A stretch of 37,860 nt of DNA from Erysipelotrichaceae bacterium (GTDB lineage: Bacteria > Bacillota_I > Bacilli_A > Erysipelotrichales > Erysipelotrichaceae): contig JAAYSZ010000046.1 in NCBI GenBank assembly GCA_012523895.1, positions 1-37,860 of the forward strand. The letters run 5' to 3'. Below, piece by piece: positions 11,566 to 19,130 of the stretch. Under the pieces are notes generated by a model. That model worked only from the letters and a program-made list of their open reading frames with translations. It made no database searches and was not told the origin of the DNA. A program made the position numbers and the translations under genes. Each line of letters opens with the position of its first letter. Position 1 is the first letter of the stretch.

Positions 11566-12449
11566 CTCACTTCCTCCAACAGCTTGATAATTTTTTCAAC
11601 AATAAGATTTAATCTCTCCATATCTACTTCATAGTCATTTTCAGTTTTTGTATTTTCAACATAAAATTTTTTATCTTTAATATTTCCACAAGATATCATA
11701 ATTGCTTTTTTAAAATAACCAAGTAAGTTGTTTGTTTCATTATATTCTTTTTCAATCCAACCATCTTCTAACAACATCGATACCTCAACATTTCCACTAT
11801 GAGCTACAACAGTTTTTGGTCCACTAGCAAGATTATCTAAATATATTATTAATTGATTATCATTTATATATTGTTTAAGTAATTTTATACCTTCATAAGA
11901 AGCACAGTTTCTATCTAAAAAAACATAACTTACGTTTTTATTTTCCACTTTTTCCATAATTTTAAGAGTTGCCGCTACTGCTGCAGAACTTCTACTAAAA
12001 TTAACCAAATTACCTGAAGGATGAATAAATCTAAAACAAAAATAACCAAGCACTACAACTGAAAAAAACTTAATCGTTTTCAAAAATATAGAGGATGATT
12101 CAAAATGATGTAAAAGAAAATTGATAAGCAAAAAACACATACTTGCACAAATTATTTGTACAACTAAATTCTTCATTTCTTCCCTGGTATTTAAAGAGGG
12201 ATTGAATGGATAATACTTCATCTTAGGTAATAAAGCTTTTTCAGGAGTATCATAAGCACATACAACTATTATTTTTGCATTTCTAATGTCTTGCACAACT
12301 AAATTACATACATTCATGAATGGAGATCTTTTTGTTTGGAATGAAGTATTTAATCCATTAAGTTCACAAAGTTTTATCGTTTCTTTAAGAAAAACTTCTT
12401 TTTCTTTCAATTTAAAGCGCCTTCCGATATTAACGCCTGCAAACAACAT
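11562..12449 (-). CDS. Degenerate M28 peptidase-like membrane protein in the PTS operon
   Basis: 295 residues. The layout resembles a small M28 (aminopeptidase S/Y type) domain split by two membrane helices (about 95-113 and 124-142). Before them NLVVQDIRNAKIIVVCAYDT (49-68) resembles the M28 strand ending in AHYDT. After them GNLVNFSRSSAAVAATLKIM (146-165) and VSYVFLDRNCASYEG (173-187) resemble DNASGVAALLE and VxFVFFDGEExGLxG. The metal His and Asp and the catalytic Glu-Glu pair are replaced, so peptidase activity is unlikely. No function is known to me. It lies between a hairpin after IID and chbG (ATGA overlap). The ATG has only a weak site; AAGGAAGG is 25 bases upstream, so a nonstandard start slightly upstream is possible. 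Confidence 0.6.
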   Translation of the reverse strand: MLFAGVNIGRRFKLKEKEVFLKETIKLCELNGLNTSFQTKRSPFMNVCNLVVQDIRNAKIIVVCAYDTPEKALLPKMKYYPFNPSLNTREEMKNLVVQIICASMCFLLINFLLHHFESSSIFLKTIKFFSVVVLGYFCFRFIHPSGNLVNFSRSSAAVAATLKIMEKVENKNVSYVFLDRNCASYEGIKLLKQYINDNQLIIYLDNLASGPKTVVAHSGNVEVSMLLEDGWIEKEYNETNNLLGYFKKAIMISCGNIKDKKFYVENTKTENDYEVDMERLNLIVEKIIKLLEEVR

Positions 12450-12482
12450 TTTCTCTTTAATTTTGAATCATCCTTCCTTAAA

Positions 12483-12515
12483 TAAACAGGCCATGAAATC
12501 TTCATTGCCTGTTTA
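12483..12515 (-). other. Intercistronic hairpin between IID and downstream genes
   Basis: Minus strand: TAAACAGGC (12515-12507) pairs with GCCTGTTTA (12491-12483), with an inner ATGAA/TTCAT helix. It is followed by TTTAAGG rather than a long T-run. It could be a weak terminator or an mRNA-stabilising end that keeps PTS expression above that of the enzymes. Confidence 0.6.
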
Positions 12516-12523
12516 AATATCTT

Positions 12524-13342
12524 CTAGAAAATACCAATCAATGCTCCTAAGATTGCAATTGCAAGAATTCCAAAAATTAATTGAGTTGGACGCTTTCCTT
12601 TTTTAATAAGTGAAACAAGAGTAAACAATAGAACTACCCCTAATAGTCCAGGGAAAATCTGATTTATTATATCGTTAACCACAACAGATGTTTGCCCTAC
12701 TGTTAACGTCCAATTTAAAGGAACATTTACCATTTGAGCTGTCATAGCTCCAACCATAATTAAACCTAAAACAGATGCTGACTTTGTCAATGAAGTCATT
12801 AACCCTGTTTCAAAAACCATGTCAATAAATGAGGTACCATAAACATACCCTAGATTAATTAAAATATATTTAAATACAGACTGTGAAACACCGTATAACA
12901 ATATAAATATAATAGTTCCAAGAAAATTACCATCTGCACATAAACCAATACCAATACCTGCAGCTATAACACGTAAACAGTTAAAGAATAAACTGTCAAA
13001 CATACCTGCAGTAGGTCCCATAAGCGCAGCTTTGATACTCTCTATGGTTTGACCATCAACAGCACCAGTTTCCTTTTTTTCTTTTTCCATCGCATAAGCT
13101 AAACCTGCTATAAAACTTAAAGCTACAGCATGAGTGTTAAAAAAGTTTTGATGACGTAAATAAGCTTCTTTTTTCTCTTCTATATCATCACCATAAATAC
13201 TTTCAATAGCAGGAGCCATTGTGATTGTAAAACAGTTTGCTTCCATCTTTACCATATTAAAGTTTATAAACACAGTATGAGAGCGTAGAAACATAGATTT
13301 TAAAACACTATTTTCTTCTTGAGATAATATCTTCTTAGCCAT
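12524..13342 (-). CDS. PTS mannose/N-acetylglucosamine-type EIID
   Basis: 272 residues, full-length EIID of the mannose-fructose-sorbose PTS family. With EIIC it forms the membrane channel. Family features: N-terminal LKSMFLRSHTVFINFNMVKM, YLRHQNFFNTHA, a loop GAVDGQTIESIKAALMGPTAGMFD split by cleavage-free helices, and a C-terminal membrane helix with the TQLIFGILAIAILGALIGIF tail. Start codon overlaps the EIIC stop (TAATG) with GAGGAGG upstream. Confidence 0.93.
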   Translation of the reverse strand: MAKKILSQEENSVLKSMFLRSHTVFINFNMVKMEANCFTITMAPAIESIYGDDIEEKKEAYLRHQNFFNTHAVALSFIAGLAYAMEKEKKETGAVDGQTIESIKAALMGPTAGMFDSLFFNCLRVIAAGIGIGLCADGNFLGTIIFILLYGVSQSVFKYILINLGYVYGTSFIDMVFETGLMTSLTKSASVLGLIMVGAMTAQMVNVPLNWTLTVGQTSVVVNDIINQIFPGLLGVVLLFTLVSLIKKGKRPTQLIFGILAIAILGALIGIF

Positions 13343-14142
13343 TAGAAAAAGTCCTCCTCATCATCATTTACATTAACTTGTGTATTAGTTAAAGAAGTTT
13401 TTAAGTCTGACAATTTTTTATCTGACATAAACAGAGAAATTGCAATCGCTGCCCCAATAATAGCTATTGGCACAGTACCAAGACCTGCATATTTTACTAG
13501 CACATACCCTACAAAGAAGAATATAGCAACATCACCAGACCAAATCATTGAAGTTAATATTGCAAACCCTACTGCTAACATCATTCCTGAAGCAGCTCCT
13601 AGTCCTGTCATTACCCATACAGGTAAAGAAGCTAAAAGTGAATTTAAACCTTCAACACCATATGCTACTGCAAAAAACAACACTATTGCATTAACAAAAG
13701 GCATAGTAAAGAAGCTCACTAATATGTTAACAATTAAAAATTTCTTTGGATTTGCTTCTACTGCTAACTTTTCCCAAAATGGTGCTAAACTTGCCCAAAG
13801 TGGAGTTAAAAGTCCTCCAAAAGATGACATAGCTGTACCAATAGGCATCGCTATAGCTAAGCCCTCTTCAATAGAAGCACCTGTAAGAATTGTATATGCA
13901 ACGGCAATAACACTTGAAGTAGTAGCATCTGCTGGAATAGCTCCACCTATAGCAGATATCCCCATAAATATCGATTCAAGTGCAGCTCCCATTACTATCC
14001 CTGTATGGAAATCTCCCATTACAAGTCCTGCAAGTGGAGCAATTACGATTGGACGAGTTAAACATTGCCATGACAAAATGAAAGTATCAAGCCAGTATAC
14101 AACATAATATACAAAAGCTGCTTTTAACGCGATAGTTACCAT
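13342..14142 (-). CDS. PTS mannose/sorbose-type EIIC
   Basis: 266 residues, about seven to eight membrane segments, EIIC of the mannose family. Evidence: WQCLTRPIVIAPLAGLVMGD near the start and AALESIFMGISAIGGAIPAD with GLAIAMPIGTAM, the family's substrate-pathway loops. It ends in NVNDDEEDFF, an acidic tail ending with the same six residues as the EIIA of this operon. AGGAGGG precedes the ATG. It overlaps EIID by one base. Confidence 0.93.
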   Translation of the reverse strand: MVTIALKAAFVYYVVYWLDTFILSWQCLTRPIVIAPLAGLVMGDFHTGIVMGAALESIFMGISAIGGAIPADATTSSVIAVAYTILTGASIEEGLAIAMPIGTAMSSFGGLLTPLWASLAPFWEKLAVEANPKKFLIVNILVSFFTMPFVNAIVLFFAVAYGVEGLNSLLASLPVWVMTGLGAASGMMLAVGFAILTSMIWSGDVAIFFFVGYVLVKYAGLGTVPIAIIGAAIAISLFMSDKKLSDLKTSLTNTQVNVNDDEEDFF

Positions 14143-14173
14143 TTAATAATCCCTCCTAATTATTTTTTGATGA

Positions 14174-14671
14174 TTATAAGCCTAACACTTTAGCCAGAGG
14201 TTCAGGTGTATCTTCTGGCGTTGTTTGATAAATTGTTTCAATACCATGGTCAAGTATCTTTTTGAAAATCTTTACTTCATCATCATAAGCATATAAATTT
14301 GCACCGTATGTTTTTCTCATTTCCATCCCTTTTTTAGGTGCAATTCTACCATAATTCCCTATATTTATTAGTGGAATCTTTTCCTTTACATTATCAATTA
14401 CTTTTAACAAATCTTCCGGAGTAGATACAATAACAAGTATTTTTAGATTTTCAGCACGTGGATCATTCATTAATTTAAGTGAATTTTCTACAGATCTAAT
14501 AGCTGTTTTACAAGTAGATGGCGCAGCCATCATAAGACTTTTTTTGATAATATCATTTGATGCTGCTTCATCATTTGCTACTATGATACGATCAACCCCT
14601 GTGTGTCTTGACCATTTAATAGCAATTTGTCCGTGAATCATTCGTTCATCCAAACGAACAAGTTTAATCAT
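14174..14671 (-). CDS. PTS mannose/sorbose-type EIIB
   Basis: 165 residues. Cytoplasmic phosphocarrier that passes phosphate from EIIA to the incoming sugar. RLDERMIHGQ contains the phosphorylated His13. The later MKKSLMMAAPS-like block, VSTPEDLLKVID and INIGNYGRI with the KTYGANLYAYDDEVKIFK region are standard. Strong AGGAGGTG site. Spaced 18 bases from EIIA and 31 bases from EIIC. Confidence 0.95.
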   Translation of the reverse strand: MIKLVRLDERMIHGQIAIKWSRHTGVDRIIVANDEAASNDIIKKSLMMAAPSTCKTAIRSVENSLKLMNDPRAENLKILVIVSTPEDLLKVIDNVKEKIPLINIGNYGRIAPKKGMEMRKTYGANLYAYDDEVKIFKKILDHGIETIYQTTPEDTPEPLAKVLGL

Positions 14672-14689
14672 GCTTTCACCTCCTCTTAA

Positions 14690-15094
14690 TTAAAAGAAAT
14701 CTTCTTCATCACCTATTTCTTCAAGCTTAACTTGTTTTAACGCATTTCGACTTTGCTTTATTATTATTTCTAGCTCTTCTTCACTAATTTTTTCTTTTGT
14801 AGCTACTTCAAGAACAAAAGCTAGGTTTACCCCAGCTACAAGAGTTGTATTAGGTCTATCAAGATAAGTTGCCATAACCTGATTAACACTTCCCCCATAC
14901 AAATCAGACAACAAAAGAATTTGATCATCTTCTTTTGTTTTTTCATAGAAAAGTTCTAATTGTTCTTGAACAGTTTTTTCATCTATATACGCATCAAAAA
15001 CTGTAACTACATCTGAATTTCCAATCAGAATATCTAAAGAACTCTTTAAGCCACTTGCAAAATGTCCATGTGATGACAAGAAAATCTTAAGCAT
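14690..15094 (-). CDS. PTS mannose/sorbose-type EIIA
   Basis: 134 residues. Receives phosphate from HPr at His9 in SSHGHFASGL. The second conserved block is LLLSDLYGGSVNQVM (about 81-95), followed by LVAGVNLAFVLE. The tail reads EEIGDEEDFF, matching the EIIC tail. First gene of the operon, with AAAGGGG before the ATG and a cre site just upstream. Confidence 0.95.
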   Translation of the reverse strand: MLKIFLSSHGHFASGLKSSLDILIGNSDVVTVFDAYIDEKTVQEQLELFYEKTKEDDQILLLSDLYGGSVNQVMATYLDRPNTTLVAGVNLAFVLEVATKEKISEEELEIIIKQSRNALKQVKLEEIGDEEDFF

Positions 15095-15109
15095 AAAAAT
15101 CCCCTTTCA

Positions 15110-15123
15110 TGTTAGCGCTTTCA
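15110..15123 (-). promoter_or_regulatory. cre site (CcpA operator) of the PTS operon
   Basis: The minus strand reads TGAAAGCGCTAACA, a full match to the Bacillus cre consensus TGWAARCGYTWNCA. It is centred about 22 bases before the EIIA start and downstream of the likely promoter (TATATT/TATTAT around 15135-15145), a roadblock position expected for carbon catabolite repression. Confidence 0.88.
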
Positions 15124-15180
15124 TCTATAAACATAATATAACTAGTTTACTAAATTATTCCCATGAGTATTTTTTCAAAT

Positions 15181-15210
15181 AAAAAAGGGAAATTAATTAT
15201 TATTTCCCTT
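15181..15210 (-). terminator. Terminator of the PRD regulator gene
   Basis: Minus strand: AAGGGAAAT (15210-15202), 8-base loop, ATTTCCCTT (15193-15185), then TTTTTT in total. It overlaps the regulator's stop codon and separates it from the PTS operon promoter. Confidence 0.88.
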
Positions 15211-17227
15211 AATCAAGTGAAATCGGTAGCACCTTAAGTGATTTTTTTACAACACAGATTAAATCATCCTTATTTTCAGATTCAATAATTCTTTCAAGAG
15301 ACTTTATATCATTAAAGAACATATAAATAGCATCACTAATAAATCTTGCCGACTCAAGAGAACCATTAAAATTAAAACTCATAACAACTATATAAGAAAC
15401 TGGTTTTTCATCAAAGTTAATTTTATTTTTCAGCTGGTATATATCAAGAATACTCTTTTCAACAAGAGAATGCTTAACAAAAAGTACACATACATGATTC
15501 GAAACGCAAACAGGAGATCTATACTGTAAACTTTTTTGAATGTTTTTAACTGCTTTTGAATCTTTACCTAATTTATAGCTTATCAGTTTAATAAACATAT
15601 CTTTTGTATCAACATCAACATCACGATATATATTTATTCGATCAAGGTTCAATTTATTAAAAGCTTTATTTAATTGCACTCCATTTAAAATAAATCGATT
15701 GTATAACTCATTCATTTGTTTTTGAGTAGGTATAGTATCCATAGTCATATAAGGCCAATCATATTTATAAGCAAAATGCTGTGAATTACTATGAATTGCA
15801 AGAACCATTATAGAAAAGTCATAATCTTCATATTTTAATCCTCGCATTTCATAAAGCTCAAATACATCTATTTTTTCAAATGCTTCTCTATATCTTTTTG
15901 AGATCATTTTAGAAATTATAGTTCCATGTTGAAGCCCTGCCCACGAAAATATAAGTGCTCTAACTGGTTTGAATTCATATCCAATTGATAATAAAAGTGA
16001 GTGTATACTAGTTGAAAAAGTTAATACATTATCAAGAGTCATTATAACTCCATATTTATTTTTAAATAAAAACAACGCATCAAATGCCATTTGAGTTGCT
16101 AATAAACAATCGCTTACACGTGCATCATTAATTGAAGTTATTCTTGTTTCTTGCTCAATTAATTTAAAATCTTTTTGAATTAATAATGGTATTAAACCTC
16201 GTATAAGTATATTTTTAGAATTCGGTAAATCACTTAAATCTATTCCATATTCACGTTTAATAATTTTTTTATATTCACTTAAAAAACTTTCTGCTTCTAT
16301 TAATTGTGTTTTATAGCTCGTTTCTATATCGCAATTTGGAGAAATATCTGCATATTCAGCTAAAAGCAACCCAAAACCCAAAACTTCATCTTCAGGCAAT
16401 TGATTAAAACCAGGATATTCAATTAATTCTTCCATAATTTGTTTTGAAACTTGGCTTTGTTTTAATCTATAAATATAATCTTTTTGCTCATCTGAAAACT
16501 CAACAAAATTTCCAGCTTTAACACGATTAGCTATCAAACATAAATAACGTGCAAAACGTTGTGTATGTTCATCACGAATATGACATTCAGACTCTCTAAG
16601 ATTTTTTAAAAATATATGACGTATTTCATACCTATCTTTTTCATCATAATTAAACCAATAAATAAAATCGTCATCTTCATACATTCTTACTGCCTCATGG
16701 TAATGATTTTCAAAAACACATAACATAAGCATTCTTCTATTAAATTCACTTCCAATAATTAGCGGTCCTTCTTCATTTTTCTTTTTCCATCGAAGACGAA
16801 ATTGTTTTAAATATCCATTTACTAATTTTAATTCTTTTCGTATTGCACTTTTTGTAATAAATAAATCTTCAGCCAGTTCGTCAATTGTCATATAATTTGA
16901 CTCAACAATTATTCTTCTTATTATCTCATTACACCTGTCTTTTATCTCACTTTGATTATTCCCCATTTCAGAATAATGCATATGTAATTGTCCTTTAACA
17001 TAGTCAAATCTTCTTTTATCTTTAACTAAAAGACGATATCCTGCGCCTCTTTTAGAAACTAATTCAGCTCCTGATTTTTTAGCATACACAGATAGTTCTT
17101 TAACATCATTTTTTATAGTACGCTCGGTAACCTCAGTTCTTTTAGCTAAATCTTTTGCACGAATAAAATCATCTTTTTGTGATAAAAGATAAAATAAATA
17201 TATAATTCTCTTCTTTACTTCTTTCAT
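15209..17227 (-). CDS. PRD-containing transcriptional regulator with PTS EIIB/EIIA-like C-terminus
   Basis: 672 residues, BglG/MtlR-type architecture. Residues about 5-66 form an HTH_11 domain (AKRTEVTERTIKNDVKEL). About 100-165 form an Mga-like HTH (MTIDELAEDLFITKSAIRKEL). About 190-400 are two PRD modules. About 425-510 resemble a Gat-type EIIB (ALIFSWAGLQHGTIISKMI), but the active-site Cys position reads Ser. About 540-672 resemble an EIIA domain, with SNHVCVLFVKH where the phospho-His loop would be. It probably activates or represses the PTS operon in response to EII phosphorylation. Encoded directly upstream of that operon on the same strand. AAGGAAGAG site. Confidence 0.85.
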   Translation of the reverse strand: MKEVKKRIIYLFYLLSQKDDFIRAKDLAKRTEVTERTIKNDVKELSVYAKKSGAELVSKRGAGYRLLVKDKRRFDYVKGQLHMHYSEMGNNQSEIKDRCNEIIRRIIVESNYMTIDELAEDLFITKSAIRKELKLVNGYLKQFRLRWKKKNEEGPLIIGSEFNRRMLMLCVFENHYHEAVRMYEDDDFIYWFNYDEKDRYEIRHIFLKNLRESECHIRDEHTQRFARYLCLIANRVKAGNFVEFSDEQKDYIYRLKQSQVSKQIMEELIEYPGFNQLPEDEVLGFGLLLAEYADISPNCDIETSYKTQLIEAESFLSEYKKIIKREYGIDLSDLPNSKNILIRGLIPLLIQKDFKLIEQETRITSINDARVSDCLLATQMAFDALFLFKNKYGVIMTLDNVLTFSTSIHSLLLSIGYEFKPVRALIFSWAGLQHGTIISKMISKRYREAFEKIDVFELYEMRGLKYEDYDFSIMVLAIHSNSQHFAYKYDWPYMTMDTIPTQKQMNELYNRFILNGVQLNKAFNKLNLDRINIYRDVDVDTKDMFIKLISYKLGKDSKAVKNIQKSLQYRSPVCVSNHVCVLFVKHSLVEKSILDIYQLKNKINFDEKPVSYIVVMSFNFNGSLESARFISDAIYMFFNDIKSLERIIESENKDDLICVVKKSLKVLPISLD

Positions 17228-17249
17228 TTGAAATCTCTTCCTTAATTTA

Positions 17250-17277
17250 ATTTTAACCTATGTTGATACATTTGCAA
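17250..17277 (-). promoter_or_regulatory. Promoter of the PRD regulator
   Basis: Minus strand: TTGCAA (17277-17272), 16 bases, TAAAAT (17255-17250). It lies divergent from the sigI promoters. Confidence 0.55.
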
Positions 17278-17289
17278 CAAAGCTTTATT

Positions 17290-17317
17290 TTGTCAAAAGT
17301 ATAGTATAATTTATAAT
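17290..17317 (+). promoter_or_regulatory. Housekeeping-type promoter before sigI
   Basis: TTGTCA (17290-17295), 16 bases, TATAAT (17312-17317). It would give basal transcription of sigI-rsgI upstream of the SigI-type site. Confidence 0.6.
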
Positions 17318-17331
17318 AAAATAGATGTATG

Positions 17332-17359
17332 ACCCTTGTTTTAGAAAAAACAATGCGTA
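17332..17359 (+). promoter_or_regulatory. SigI-type promoter before sigI
   Basis: ACCC (17332-17335), 20 bases, CGTA (17356-17359) continuing as TACTA. The C-rich -35 and CGWA -10 are what SigI factors use in B. subtilis and C. thermocellum. Two more copies with identical spacing are at 18941 and 19044. Confidence 0.75.
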
Positions 17360-17388
17360 TACTACAATAGCTATATAGTGAGGTAAAA

Positions 17389-18117
17389 ATGCAAAATGAA
17401 CATGTAATTATACAAAAAGTATATGATTCTAAAGATGATATGCATGCTGCCGATGAATTAATTCGCGAATACATGCCCTTTATAAAGTCAGAAGTTTTTA
17501 AATTTACAAATAAATACTCAGAAGTGTTACAAGATGAACACAGTATTGCTATGCTTGCTTTTCATGAAGCCATAAAAGGTTATTCAAAATCTAGAGGTTC
17601 GTTTTTAAACTATGCTTCCTTATTAATAAAGAGTAGATTAATTGATTATCAAAGAAAAGAAAAAAGACATTATAATCAATTATCTCTAGATGAAACCTAT
17701 GGGGATGAAGAAGATACTGCATTAATAGATACTATCCCTGCTGATAATGTGGATGTTATGCAAGAACATAATGTTCAAGCCACAAAAGAAGAAATAATTG
17801 AACTTTCAAATCAATTAAGACAATACGGTGTTTCATTATCAGATGTTGCAGATAATTCCCCAAAACAAGATAGAACTTTAGAAAAATGTAGGCAAGCAAT
17901 AAATTATGCAATTGAAAACAGAGAAATTATCGATGAATTATTAAGAACTAAAAAATTACCGCTAACTAGTTTAGTTAACGGAAGTAATGTTGATAGAAAA
18001 ACATTAGAAAGACATAGAAAATATATTGTTACAATGCTGCTGATATATTCAAATGGTTATGAAATCATTAGAGGCCATTTATCACATATAGTAAGGAAAG
18101 GAGGTTATCAAGCATGA
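17389..18117 (+). CDS. sigI: RNA polymerase sigma factor SigI
   Basis: 242 residues, SigI family (divergent sigma-70 relatives, paired with RsgI). Residues 20-95 form region 2, including LIREYMPFIKSEVFKFT and the promoter-melting block AMLAFHEAIKGYSKSRGSFL, then IKSRLIDYQRKEKRH. The C-terminal SigI-specific domain has CRQAINYAIENREI, LLRTKKLPLTSLV and VDRKTLERHRKYIVTMLLIYSNGYEIIRGHL. SigI responds to heat and envelope or polysaccharide signals in other bacteria. Translation is coupled to rsgI by an ATGA overlap. AGTGAGG lies just before the ATG. Confidence 0.95.
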   Translation: MQNEHVIIQKVYDSKDDMHAADELIREYMPFIKSEVFKFTNKYSEVLQDEHSIAMLAFHEAIKGYSKSRGSFLNYASLLIKSRLIDYQRKEKRHYNQLSLDETYGDEEDTALIDTIPADNVDVMQEHNVQATKEEIIELSNQLRQYGVSLSDVADNSPKQDRTLEKCRQAINYAIENREIIDELLRTKKLPLTSLVNGSNVDRKTLERHRKYIVTMLLIYSNGYEIIRGHLSHIVRKGGYQA

Positions 18118-18926
18118 ATTACATAGTAATGGAAACAAATTTAAGTTATGCAGTAGTACTTGATGAAAAAGGACGATTTAAAAAAGTTGCAAATCTAAAT
18201 TATGAAGTAGGTCAAAAAATAAATGATGTATATGAAATGAAAGAAATAAAAGAAGAGTTTTATCTTTCAAAGAAAATGTTTGCAACTCTTGCAACATTAG
18301 CTGCAGTATTTGTATTTGTGTTTTCATTAATATTTGATATGCCAATGACTCCTTATGCTTCAATTTACTTCTCTATTAATCCAGAAGTAAGAATTGATGT
18401 TAATAAAAAGAATGAAGTAATAAATCTTAAAGGAATGAACGATGATGGAAAAGATTTAATACTAAATTACAACTATAAAGATAAAAATCTAGATAAAGTT
18501 AGTGATGATCTTATAGATAAAGCAATAGATATGGGATATTTATATGATGGAAGAACTATATCAATATCTTTTGAAGGAAAAGATAGTGAATGGATTGCTA
18601 CTACAAAAAATGAATATAGTCAGCATATAAATAATTACTTACAAGATAAAGTCTCTGTAACAATTAAGTTTGATGATGAAGATTCTTATGAAATTATTAT
18701 TCCAGTCAATAATAATCAGTTTGAAGATAATCATTATGGAGATTCTGATTATGATGATAGTGATTATGGACCAAATAATGATGGTGTAACTGATTATGAT
18801 GATAGTGATTATAATCCTAATAGTGATGATGTAACCGATTATTCTGATTACAACAATTCAAATAATGATTCAAATTATGGATCGGATTATAACAATAGTG
18901 ATTATGATGATTCAAATTATTATTAA
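18114..18926 (+). CDS. rsgI: Anti-sigma-I factor RsgI with Asp/Tyr-rich tail
   Basis: 270 residues. Residues 1-50 are the cytoplasmic RsgI_N domain that holds SigI; 55-76 is one membrane helix. From about 80 to 200 is the RsgI extracytoplasmic domain, beginning YASIYFSINPEVRIDVN. The N89-P90 bond corresponds to the bond at which RsgI proteins of C. thermocellum cut themselves, a step required for signalling. Residues 204-270 are a low-complexity tail of DSDY/DDSDY units with one GPNNDGVTDYDDSDY segment. In clostridial RsgI proteins this position carries carbohydrate-binding modules; here it is replaced by the repeat, so the sensed ligand is unknown. Confidence 0.9.
   Translation: MNYIVMETNLSYAVVLDEKGRFKKVANLNYEVGQKINDVYEMKEIKEEFYLSKKMFATLATLAAVFVFVFSLIFDMPMTPYASIYFSINPEVRIDVNKKNEVINLKGMNDDGKDLILNYNYKDKNLDKVSDDLIDKAIDMGYLYDGRTISISFEGKDSEWIATTKNEYSQHINNYLQDKVSVTIKFDDEDSYEIIIPVNNNQFEDNHYGDSDYDDSDYGPNNDGVTDYDDSDYNPNSDDVTDYSDYNNSNNDSNYGSDYNNSDYDDSNYY
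18723..18923 (+). repeat. Asp/Tyr-rich coding repeat in rsgI
   Basis: Coding repeat made of GAT-TAT, GAT-GAT and AGT codons. One unit, DYGPNNDGVTDYDDSDY, recurs in the lipoprotein downstream (19587-19829) with near-identical DNA (GATTATGGACCAAA then GATGGTGTAACTGATTATGA), which suggests copying between the two genes. Confidence 0.85.
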
Positions 18927-18940
18927 AAATTATTAATACG

Positions 18941-18968
18941 ACCCCAATTTATAAAAACAAGGTCCGTA
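18941..18968 (+). promoter_or_regulatory. SigI-type promoter, orphan upstream copy
   Basis: ACCCC from 18941, 20 bases between ACCC and CGTA (18965-18968), continuing TACTA. It is followed by a perfect hairpin TAAAGGAT-AAA-ATCCTTTA (18980-18998) and an AAAAGGA site, but no open frame follows before the next copy. It is a duplicate, 103 bases upstream, of the lipoprotein promoter. Confidence 0.7.
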
Positions 18969-19043
18969 TACTAATAATGTAAAGGATAAAATCCTTTATC
19001 AAAATAAAAGGAATCAAAAAAATATCCAAAAAACATTAGTTCT

Positions 19044-19071
19044 ACCCCAATCCTACAAAATTAGGTTCGTA
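19044..19071 (+). promoter_or_regulatory. SigI-type promoter of the lipoprotein gene
   Basis: ACCCC from 19044, 20 bases between ACCC and CGTA (19068-19071), continuing TACTACTAATG. It is followed by TAAAGGA (19083-19089)/TCCTTTA (19098-19104) and the AAAAAGGAG site of the gene. It probably drives the lipoprotein-VTC-DUF4956-cotH operon. Confidence 0.75.
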
Positions 19072-19130
19072 TACTACTAATGTAAAGGATAAAAGATTCC
19101 TTTATCTAAAGAAAAAGGAGATTAACTATT

